Shown piece after piece: positions 1 to 5,920 of a stretch of 12,398 bases of DNA (within the stretch, counting starts at the first letter, position 1; each line of letters starts with the position of its first letter). The DNA comes from Amylibacter sp. (GTDB taxonomy: Bacteria > Pseudomonadota > Alphaproteobacteria > Rhodobacterales > Rhodobacteraceae), in assembly GCA_027083485.1 (NCBI GenBank), contig JALWOO010000752.1, positions 1-12,398 on the forward strand. The letters run 5' to 3'. Both the position numbers and the translations under genes were made by a program. The notes below the pieces were generated by a model. That model did not search any database and was not told the origin of the DNA. It worked only from the letters and a program-made list of their open reading frames with translations.

Positions 1-81
1 ATCACCGCCCCAATGCCCGCCCAGACGCGGCACCCCCCCCGAGGACCCGCAGCCAAGGATCGTATAGCGCAACACCGCCAT
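1..81 (-). CDS. MBL-fold metallo-hydrolase, N-terminal fragment
   Basis: Partial gene: only the first 27 codons lie in the window and the rest continues past base 1. The ATG (bases 81-79) shares its A with the TGA stop of the TatD gene, a TGATG junction typical of translational coupling. The visible peptide begins MAVLRYTILGCGSSGGVPRL and continues with a Gly-Gly-His-Trp-Gly-Gly-Asp stretch. The glycine/serine-rich GCGSSGG-x-PR opening is characteristic of the beta-lactamase-fold hydrolases of the PhnP/RNase Z-like branch, which often follow tatD in Rhodobacteraceae; that order is recalled family knowledge. The metal-binding HxHxDH motif would lie outside the window, so substrate and activity cannot be judged. 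Confidence 0.72.
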   Translation of the reverse strand, partial: MAVLRYTILGCGSSGGVPRLGGHWGGD

Positions 82-881
82 CAGCCGGCCTTCCATGTGG
101 CGGCTTTGGTGAACAGACGGTCGAAATTCGCGCTGGTTTGCGCGGCAAAATCGGCGTAGTCCATTTCGAAAATCTCGGCCCCGACGGCGGCAGTCAGGGC
201 GGTATAGGCCGGCTCGTTCCGTTTGCCGCGATGGGGCTGCGGCGCAAGATAGGGCGCGTCGGTTTCCACCAAAATCCGCTCGACCGGGGCGGATGCGAAG
301 ATCTGGCGCAATTCGGTGGATTTCTTGAAGGTCGCAATCCCCGACATCGACAGATAGAACCCCAGATCCAGCATATCCGCCGCCAGTTGCGCCCCCGAGG
401 AAAAACAGTGCATAACACAGCCAAAGGCGCCGGCCTTGTATTCGGCCGTCAGGATGTCGGTCATATCCTTGTCCGCATCGCGCGAATGGATAATCAGGGG
501 CAGGCCCGTCTGGCGGCAGGCCTCTATGTGGATACGCAGGCTTTCCTTCTGCACATCGGCGGAATCGGCGCTGTAGTGGTAATCCAGCCCCGTTTCCCCG
601 ATCCCGACCATCTTGGGGTGACTGGCAATTTGCACCAGCCCCTCGACCGTGGCCATCGGTTCCTTGGCGACGCTCATGGGATGGGTGGCGGCGGCGAAAA
701 ACACCGGATCGAACGTCTCGGCAATGCCCCGCACTTCGGGGACACTGGCCAGCCGCGTGGCGATGGACACCATGCGCGTCACGCCGGCCGCTCTGGCGCT
801 GGCGATGACATCGGGCAGGTCGTTCGCGAAATCCGGAAAATCGAGGTGGCAATGGCTGTCTACGATCTGGGGCGTGGTCAT
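81..881 (-). CDS. tatD: TatD family metal-dependent DNase
   Basis: A 266-residue TIM-barrel metallohydrolase of the TatD/YcfH family, whose characterised members are Mg-dependent 3'-5' exonucleases or endonucleases. All expected metal ligands are visible: H10 and H12 in the N-terminal DSHCHLD motif, E96 in GIGETGLDYH, H132 in IIHSRDA, H158 in MHCFSG-like MHCFSS, and D208 in VETDAPYLAP. The length is normal for the family, so the gene looks intact. The ATG at 881-879 has a GGGAAG-type ribosome site close upstream and lies two bases after the holB stop. The stop overlaps the start of the downstream hydrolase. Placement directly after tmk and holB is a common order in proteobacteria. The exact cellular role of such paralogues (DNA repair, RNA or tRNA processing) cannot be decided from sequence. 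Confidence 0.93.
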   Translation of the reverse strand: MTTPQIVDSHCHLDFPDFANDLPDVIASARAAGVTRMVSIATRLASVPEVRGIAETFDPVFFAAATHPMSVAKEPMATVEGLVQIASHPKMVGIGETGLDYHYSADSADVQKESLRIHIEACRQTGLPLIIHSRDADKDMTDILTAEYKAGAFGCVMHCFSSGAQLAADMLDLGFYLSMSGIATFKKSTELRQIFASAPVERILVETDAPYLAPQPHRGKRNEPAYTALTAAVGAEIFEMDYADFAAQTSANFDRLFTKAATWKAG

Positions 882-883
882 GG

Positions 884-2017
884 TTATCTTCCCTGGCTCG
901 ACAAAAGCGAGGCCCGCCCTGCCGCTGAATCAATCTTGATAAAGGTATCGAGGATCACCATCGCCGGGTCAAGGTTCACGGCGCGGGCGTGGTCAATTCT
1001 TGCAGTGATTTCCTGCACCAGAACGGCCCAGATCTGCGCCTGACGGGCATTGGCGGACAGGCGCGCGGCAAGGCTGGCCTCGGCTGCGATGTCCCCGCTG
1101 CCGCCCTTGGCACCGGCAAGGGCCAGACGCGACAGGGCCAGCGTCAACAGATGCACCACCATGTCATAACGCGCTTTGGCCGTCCCCCCGCCGCAACTGT
1201 CGGCAAGGGCGGTTATGCGCGGGCGGTTCATGCGCGGGGCCGTCGCCAGCAAGGACAGAATATCATGATACAGCGCCAGCCCGTCGTTGGCCAACAGGTT
1301 GATCGCCTCGGCAGCGGAGCCACCGGACAGTTCCGTCAGCGCGGCAAAATCGGTGTCCGTATCCAGTCCGGCCTGCTGCATCACCTGTTGCAGGGTGTCC
1401 GGCGGCAAGGGCTGGCAACGCAATTCGCGACAGCGCGAGCGAATGGTCGGCAACAACTTGGCCGGCTGGTGGCTGGCCAGCAGGATCAGGGTCTTGGCGG
1501 GGGGTTCCTCCAGAATTTTCAGCAGGGCATTTTCGGCCGAGGGGTTCATTTCATCCACCGCATCCACAATCGCGATCCGCCAGCCCCCTTCCGTGGCAGA
1601 CAGGGCAAAAAACGCCTTCAGCTTGCGCACCTCGTCCACGGTGATGACCGTTTTCAGCTTCTTTTTCTTTTCGTCCCAGCCCCGACGGCACAGAAACAAC
1701 CCCGGTTCGGACAAGGCCGCAACACGGTGGAAAACCGGATTGTCGGGGCCGATATGCAGGCTGTCGGGCGGGGCGGAAAACAGCGCATCCGCGTCGGCGT
1801 CCTGCGCCAGCAAAAACCGCGCGATATTCCAGGCCAACGTTGCCTTGCCGATCCCCTTGGGGCCGGTAATCAGCCAGGCGTGATGCAAACGCCCCTGATT
1901 ATAGGCATCCAGAAAGGCGGCAGCGGCCTGTTCCTGCCCCAGAAGACGTTCGGTCACACGGGGATGGGGAACGTTGTCTATGCGGTCCGGCTCGGGGGTG
2001 GTTTCCGCGTCGCTCAT
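884..2017 (-). CDS. holB: DNA polymerase III subunit delta' (clamp loader)
   Basis: A 377-residue AAA+ protein of the DnaX/delta' clade, the stator subunit of the clamp loader that opens the beta sliding clamp onto primed DNA. It has a P-loop at residues 52-60 (GPKGIGKAT), a Walker-B-like strand at 148-157 (IAIVDAVDEM), the AENALLKILEEPP helix, and the clamp-loader SRC motif at 194-196 in TIRSRCRELRC. In this family the SRC arginine acts as the trans arginine finger. An extra basic stretch, WDEKKKKLKT at about 114-123, is common in alphaproteobacterial delta' proteins. The ATG (2017-2015) overlaps the tmk stop as ATGA and has an AGGAG ribosome site about eight bases upstream, implying coupled translation. 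The partner delta, gamma/tau and beta subunits are not in the window. Confidence 0.93.
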   Translation of the reverse strand: MSDAETTPEPDRIDNVPHPRVTERLLGQEQAAAAFLDAYNQGRLHHAWLITGPKGIGKATLAWNIARFLLAQDADADALFSAPPDSLHIGPDNPVFHRVAALSEPGLFLCRRGWDEKKKKLKTVITVDEVRKLKAFFALSATEGGWRIAIVDAVDEMNPSAENALLKILEEPPAKTLILLASHQPAKLLPTIRSRCRELRCQPLPPDTLQQVMQQAGLDTDTDFAALTELSGGSAAEAINLLANDGLALYHDILSLLATAPRMNRPRITALADSCGGGTAKARYDMVVHLLTLALSRLALAGAKGGSGDIAAEASLAARLSANARQAQIWAVLVQEITARIDHARAVNLDPAMVILDTFIKIDSAAGRASLLSSQGR

Positions 2018-2631
2018 ACCAGCAGCTCCTGCGCGAGGGGCAGGATATCGGCGGCCACCTCTGCGGGCGGGCGGTTGCCGTCAATCAGGCGGCAGCGCGG
2101 GGTTTCATCGGCCAGCGCGCGGAAACCGTCGCGCAGGCGTTCCTGAAAGGACAGGCCGAAATCCTCGAAACGGTCCTCGCCCGATTTGCGCGCAAGCCCG
2201 CGTTTCAGGGCCTCGGCCGGATCCATGTCGATGATAAAGGTGCGCTCCGGCTCCAACCCGATCACCAGCTTGTGCAGCGTGTCCACCAGCGGGCGCAGAT
2301 CCGCGCGCACGGCCCCCTGATAGACCCGCGTGGAATCGGCGAAACGGTCGGAAATTACCACCGCACCACGATCCAGCGCCGGCCGGATGGTGCGTTCCAT
2401 ATGGTCGCGCCGCGCGGCATTGAACAGCAGGATTTCCGTTTCCGGCGACCAGCGCGCCGTATCCCCCGACACCAGCAAGGCGCGGATTTCCTCGGCCCCC
2501 GGGGATCCGCCCGGTTCGCGGGTCAGCACCACCTCGCGCCCTTCGGCGCGCAGGACCTCGGCCAGCATACGCGCTTGCGTGGACTTGCCCGAGCCGTCGA
2601 TCCCCTCGAAGGTCAGGAACACCCCCGTCAT
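2014..2631 (-). CDS. tmk: Thymidylate kinase (dTMP kinase)
   Basis: A 205-residue cytoplasmic kinase that phosphorylates dTMP to dTDP with ATP, the step feeding dTTP synthesis. The P-loop FEGIDGSGKST spans about residues 8-18. The TREPGG motif at about 37-41 and the DR[YFH] motif (SDRFADST, D94-R95-F96) are substrate-binding signatures. A LID region with basic residues, ARKSGEDRFE, lies at about 146-155. Length matches the usual 200-215 residues. The ATG (2631-2629) starts one base after the upstream carboxypeptidase stop, and its stop overlaps the holB start. tmk-holB-tatD is a widespread bacterial arrangement, which supports all three calls. Confidence 0.95.
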   Translation of the reverse strand: MTGVFLTFEGIDGSGKSTQARMLAEVLRAEGREVVLTREPGGSPGAEEIRALLVSGDTARWSPETEILLFNAARRDHMERTIRPALDRGAVVISDRFADSTRVYQGAVRADLRPLVDTLHKLVIGLEPERTFIIDMDPAEALKRGLARKSGEDRFEDFGLSFQERLRDGFRALADETPRCRLIDGNRPPAEVAADILPLAQELLV

Positions 2632-2632
2632 G

Positions 2633-3778
2633 TCAAAGCTCGGCCGTTTTGGCGCGTATCTTCATCAGCAACAAATCCGCCGCCGCCTTGACCCGTTCGA
2701 TAAATCCCCCCGCCGCAACAGAATCGGCCGCCACCAGCGGATAGGCAAGCGGGTCGCGTCCGGGGATGTCGATCTTCAGAACGCCCAGCTTCTGCCCCCC
2801 CTTCACCGGCGCCTTCACCGTATCCATAAAGGTGTATTCGGCGGCAATCTTGTCCAGATCGGACAGGGGCAGCAGCAGGGAAATTTCCTCGGGCAGGATC
2901 ATTTCGACCGTATCCCGATCCCCCAGCCAGACCTTGACCGTATCAATCGCCTGATTGGCCTTGAACAGCGTTTTCATCGCAAATTCGCGAAAGGCCCAGC
3001 GGGTGACCCGCTCTCCTTCCGATGCACGCTCGGCCGAGGATTGCATCCCCCCCAGCATAAAGACAACCCGCCGCCCGTTCTGCACGGCCGAGCCGACCAG
3101 ACCATACCCGGCCTCTTCGGTGTGGCCGGTTTTCAGGCCGTCCGCCCCGATATCCATCGTCAGCAACGGATCCCGGTTGGTCTGGGTAATCCCTTCCCAT
3201 GTAAAGGATTCCTGCGCGAAATAATGGTAATACTGCGGAAACTCCTTGATCATCCGGCGCGCCAGAAACACCAGATCCCGCGCGCTCATACGTTGCCCTT
3301 CCCCGGGCCAGCCGGTCGCATTGGCAAAATTGGAACCGTTCATCCCCAGCTCGCGCGCCCGCAAATTCATCTGCTTGGCAAACTCGGCCTCGGAACCGGC
3401 CAGCCCCTCGGCCAGAACGATGCAGGCGTCATTGCCCGAATCCACGATCACGCCCTGTATCAGATCATCAATGCGCACGCGGCTGCCCTCGCGCACGAAC
3501 ATTTTGGAGCCCCCCTTCTGCGCGGCCTTGGCCGAAACCCGAAAAGTATCATCCAAGGAGATCCGCCCGTCCTCCAGCGCCTCGAACACCAGCGTCAGGG
3601 TCATCAGCTTGGACATAGAGGCCGGCGGCAAGGATTTGTCCGCATCCTTGGCAAACAGAACCGTTCCCGTATCATAATCCATCACCAGCGCCTGACGCGC
3701 CGTCGTTTCAAAGGCATGGGCCGGCATGGCCAGAAAGCCCAGAATTGCAAGCAATACAGGCAGTATCCGCAGGGGCAT
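2633..3778 (-). CDS. D-alanyl-D-alanine carboxypeptidase (DacA/DacC-type, S11 family)
   Basis: A low-molecular-weight penicillin-binding protein of 381 residues that trims the terminal D-Ala from peptidoglycan pentapeptides in the periplasm. A signal peptide covers about residues 1-22 (hydrophobic LPVLLAILGFLA, cleavage after PAHA). The three active-site motifs are intact: S54-x-x-K57 (SMSK), S114-G-N and K216-T-G, followed by a C-terminal beta-rich domain and a final amphipathic-looking segment (FIERVKAAADLLLMKIRAK) that in relatives anchors the enzyme to the membrane surface. The ATG at 3778-3776 was chosen over the TTG one codon upstream because AGGAG (3785-3789) lies six bases before the ATG. 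That ribosome site overlaps the stop of the upstream SPOR gene, suggesting coupling. The enzyme could be called dacA, dacC or dacF; no paralogue symbol is assigned. Confidence 0.93.
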   Translation of the reverse strand: MPLRILPVLLAILGFLAMPAHAFETTARQALVMDYDTGTVLFAKDADKSLPPASMSKLMTLTLVFEALEDGRISLDDTFRVSAKAAQKGGSKMFVREGSRVRIDDLIQGVIVDSGNDACIVLAEGLAGSEAEFAKQMNLRARELGMNGSNFANATGWPGEGQRMSARDLVFLARRMIKEFPQYYHYFAQESFTWEGITQTNRDPLLTMDIGADGLKTGHTEEAGYGLVGSAVQNGRRVVFMLGGMQSSAERASEGERVTRWAFREFAMKTLFKANQAIDTVKVWLGDRDTVEMILPEEISLLLPLSDLDKIAAEYTFMDTVKAPVKGGQKLGVLKIDIPGRDPLAYPLVAADSVAAGGFIERVKAAADLLLMKIRAKTAEL

Positions 3779-3787
3779 CAAACTCTC

Positions 3788-4663
3788 CTATCCAAGTTTT
3801 ATCGCGTCTTTATAGCCAAGCTCGTGAACGGTTTCCATCATAAGTTTGAAGGCATCCCCCGCAGCAGCCGGCCCGACAATCACCCGGTAAAGCGTCCTGC
3901 TACCCGTGGTTTTCTCGCGTATTTCGACCAGTAGACCGGCCTTTTCCAACTGCTGTTTCACCTTTTGCGCCCGGGATTTGCTTTGCAGCGTTGCGACCTG
4001 AATAAACAGGCCATCCGCAGCAGCGGCGGGCTTGTCCCCGGATACCGGCGGCAAGGGGCTGGCCGTAACAGCGGGCACCGTGGTGGCCGCCGGCGGAACC
4101 GGCACAGGCGTCGGCTTCGGGGCCGGTTCGGGCGCGGGCTTCGGGGCCGCCTGCGGACGACGCAACGGGACGGGAATATCGGGCGGCGGCGCCAAAGGAT
4201 CGGCGGGGGCCTCTACGGCCACCTCGACCGTTTTGCGCCGCAAGGCAACGATGTTCAATTCCGTCGGATTCCCCGCCAACACCCCCAGAGCCGAGGCCGC
4301 ATCCGCCGACAGCTCTATCTTGGGCCCGGGGAAATCGCGCGAACGTTTGTAAAGCGCCCCGATCACCGTCTTGCCATTATCGGGGTTGGTGATGCGCACA
4401 CGCTCGGGCTGATCGACATCGGGATAGGCCACCCAGACCCCGCCGAATGTCGGCCGGCCATCCCAAAGCGCGGTGTCGGAAATGCTGAACGCCTCGGGGG
4501 CAGCTACATCCGTCTCGATCGTCTCGGTCGCCGTGCCTTCGGGCGTTGGCGCCTGAAGTGTCGGCAAATTTATGCCACCCTCGCAAGCGGCCAGAAAAAC
4601 CAGCCCGAAAACCGGAAAAATCCGGGACATACGCATAAAATTTTGTGATCTAGCCTGTATCAT
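3788..4663 (-). CDS. SPOR-domain lipoprotein with RlpA-like barrel
   Basis: About 291 residues from the chosen ATG at 4663, preceded by an AGGGG-like site; ATGs at 4636 and 4630 are alternatives. The N-terminus is a lipoprotein signal: hydrophobic IFPVFGLVFLAAC with lipobox LAAC, Cys at about residue 27. Residues about 67-144 look like a divergent double-psi beta-barrel of the RlpA type (VRITNPDNGKTV, then KIELSADAASALGV), recognised by pattern. A proline/alanine-rich linker (about 149-214) spans the periplasm, and a C-terminal SPOR domain (about 217-289, starting LFIQVATLQSKSRAQ) would bind denuded septal glycan. The usual RlpA motif around the catalytic residues is poorly matched, so lytic transglycosylase activity is doubtful. 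It ends ten bases before the carboxypeptidase start, so the two probably act together on septal or side-wall peptidoglycan. Confidence 0.82.
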   Translation of the reverse strand: MIQARSQNFMRMSRIFPVFGLVFLAACEGGINLPTLQAPTPEGTATETIETDVAAPEAFSISDTALWDGRPTFGGVWVAYPDVDQPERVRITNPDNGKTVIGALYKRSRDFPGPKIELSADAASALGVLAGNPTELNIVALRRKTVEVAVEAPADPLAPPPDIPVPLRRPQAAPKPAPEPAPKPTPVPVPPAATTVPAVTASPLPPVSGDKPAAAADGLFIQVATLQSKSRAQKVKQQLEKAGLLVEIREKTTGSRTLYRVIVGPAAAGDAFKLMMETVHELGYKDAIKLG

Positions 4664-4835
4664 TTTGCACCCCTGCGCCCCCGAATTGCCTACATCAAGA
4701 GCCTGCTCGCCTGGAATTTCGCCGCCTTTGGCGGTCATTGCGCACAGTCTAACCAATTCCCGAAGGAAATGAAAGTCCGCGAACACAAAACAGACGCTGG
4801 ACGCCCGCCAGCCATCCCGCTAAAAGACCCCCGTC

Positions 4836-4925
4836 GGAGGAGTGGCAGAGTGGTTGAATGCACCGGTCTTGAAAACCGACGTAGGTGAAAGCCTACCGTG
4901 GGTTCGAATCCCACCTCCTCCGCCA
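4836..4925 (+). tRNA. tRNA-Ser (anticodon UGA)
   Basis: A complete class II tRNA of 90 bases including an encoded CCA (4923-4925). The acceptor arm GGAGGAG (4836-4842) pairs with CTCCTCC, leaving discriminator G4922. The anticodon TGA is at 4870-4872 in the loop CTTGAAA, reading UCA serine codons. The long variable arm GTAGGTGAAAGCCTAC is diagnostic of tRNA-Ser. The T arm is GTGGG/TTCGAATC/CCCAC-like. Its 3' end is where sequence composition changes and the mobile element begins, so it is the likely integration site, with the gene left intact. Confidence 0.97.
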
Positions 4926-5172
4926 CTACCTACAGTCAACGCATTGTAAACATTAGTACTTATTAAAAAATTGTATTTTCTTCCCCCTAATCACCCCCCC
5001 ATTTTTTGACCGATTAGCCAAGGCCCTTTGTATAAGACAAGTATATTACAGTGCCTGCCCGAGATCGGGTCACTATCAAATGACGTCAAGATTAATGATC
5101 ACAGGATTATAATCCTACCGGGGGTCGTCATCGCGGTCGCCTACGTCCGTTTATGGTAGGTGAATGCGCGTA
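4926..5172. other. Intergenic left edge of the mobile element
   Basis: No gene is evident between the tRNA CCA end and the stop of the first cargo gene. The DNA turns abruptly AT-rich right after the tRNA, then holds short symmetric elements: CCCGA-GA-TCGGG at 5058-5069 (approximate) and a perfect 14-base palindrome at 5103-5116. A second copy of the tRNA 3' end was not found here. It probably represents the attL-side arm of the element. Confidence 0.4.
5103..5116. repeat. 14-bp perfect palindrome (AGGATTATAATCCT)
   Basis: The sequence reads identically on both strands over 14 bases. Just outside it, CCTACC (5114-5119) and GGTAGG (5155-5160) form a 6-bp inverted pair. It lies about 180 bases from the tRNA end in non-coding DNA, a plausible protein-binding site near the integration boundary. 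No function is known. Confidence 0.45.
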
Positions 5173-5772
5173 TCAGTCAATCGCCCACCCCGCATTGAGC
5201 AAGTCCTCAATCCGAGCATAGGCATAACAGTTTGGGGTTTCGCGATCTATGGCTACAAGACACGCGCGCGCCTCCATGTCTATATTCAATAAGGCAAACT
5301 TCCCGTTCCAGTTTTTTAATGGAAGCGGCGCCCGCCTGTTGGGTGGAGTCGCCAGTAGTTGGAGAATGAATTCAGTAGAGAGGCGCACCAGTTCATCGGA
5401 CCATGACGAGCGAATCTGCGGCCTGTCCGGCTTTTGTCGTGTTCCCACAAAACAGGCCGTGTTTTCATCGGTGGTCGCAAGCCAGTCGCAGCCCTCGATA
5501 CTTGACTCAGCATAACAGGCGTGAACTACCATATCGGCGCTGGTCCCTTGCTGCCGGTCAAGGTTCGAAACCAACCCCCTGTTCGTCCAGTGTTCAACCA
5601 GTCTTTTGATATCCGCGCTACTCATTGCGCCCCAGCGCACAAGGTCGTCGTCGGCCCAGAACGGAAGCGGATCTCCGTATTCGGCAAGGTATTGTGGCCA
5701 ACCGCCCGGTAACAATGCCTCGATGCGGTCGCGGCGAATGATAAGGTTGAAAAATTCAAGAATGACGGCCAA
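5173..5772 (-). CDS. Hypothetical protein, putative cargo of the element
   Basis: A 199-residue protein that I do not recognise. It has no signal peptide and no clear membrane helix. It opens with a hydrophobic/basic stretch (AVILEFFNLIIRRDRIEALL) followed by PGGWPQYLAEYGDP, then an acidic FWADDDLVRWGAM segment, a Cys/Trp-containing middle (HACYAESSIEGCDWLATT) and a C-terminal half with LLNIDMEARACLVAID. No catalytic motif stands out. The start is the TTG at 5772-5770, because a strong AAGGAG (5779-5784) lies exactly six bases upstream; an in-frame TTG at 5790 would place this ribosome site inside the gene. It lies downstream of the DUF262 gene on the same strand across a 148-bp gap containing an inverted repeat, so it may be co-transcribed or separately controlled. 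Its setting beside a restriction-type gene hints at a defence or partner role, but this is only context. Confidence 0.7.
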   Translation of the reverse strand: MAVILEFFNLIIRRDRIEALLPGGWPQYLAEYGDPLPFWADDDLVRWGAMSSADIKRLVEHWTNRGLVSNLDRQQGTSADMVVHACYAESSIEGCDWLATTDENTACFVGTRQKPDRPQIRSSWSDELVRLSTEFILQLLATPPNRRAPLPLKNWNGKFALLNIDMEARACLVAIDRETPNCYAYARIEDLLNAGWAID

Positions 5773-5778
5773 GCGATT

Positions 5779-5784
5779 CTCCTT
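5779..5784 (-). promoter_or_regulatory. Ribosome binding site setting a TTG start
   Basis: AAGGAG on the minus strand, six bases before TTG at 5772. It is the only good Shine-Dalgarno match near the 5' end of the 199-residue hypothetical gene and decides that start over the upstream TTG at 5790. Confidence 0.65.
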
Positions 5785-5845
5785 TGGCAAGTGACTGCCA
5801 CTCTATCACTTCCAGACAACAAATGCAGGCCCGTATCCTTGATGA

Positions 5846-5882
5846 CGAAAAGAGCTGGCTGGAAATGTGACCCCTCTTTTCG
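5846..5882. repeat. 9-bp perfect inverted repeat between the two cargo genes
   Basis: CGAAAAGAG (5846-5854) and CTCTTTTCG (5874-5882) are exact reverse complements, separated by 19 bases. They sit 39 bases beyond the stop of the DUF262 gene and about 74 bases before the start of the next gene. The hairpin could attenuate or terminate the DUF262 transcript, though no U-tract follows, or be an operator for the downstream gene. Confidence 0.45.
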
Positions 5883-5920
5883 CGCAATCCGATTTCCCCG
5901 CCTTGTTCACGGAAATGGTT

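Noticed and set aside
138..2146. Plus-strand open frames of 301 and 385 codons opposite tatD and holB
   Set aside because: They overlap well-supported tatD and holB genes throughout and show no domain, so they are shadows.
2330..3934. Long plus-strand open frame of 534 codons opposite the carboxypeptidase and tmk genes
   Set aside because: It is the antisense shadow of GC-rich genes with intact family motifs; its composition (rich in Arg, His, Gln, Pro) is typical of shadows.
4735..4926. Minus-strand frame of 63 codons (MAEEVGFEPTVGFHLRR...) across the tRNA
   Set aside because: This is the antisense of the tRNA-Ser, a well-known spurious translation seen in many genomes, not a protein gene.
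5114..5149. Possible decayed copy of the tRNA-Ser 3' end (CCTACCG followed by GGGT-like and TCCG)
   Set aside because: Only seven bases match exactly and the spacing differs (36 against 31 bases), so it is not a convincing att repeat.
5562..5580. T-loop-like GGTTCGAAACC as a tRNA fragment
   Set aside because: It lies inside the hypothetical gene and has no acceptor or anticodon arm; a chance match.
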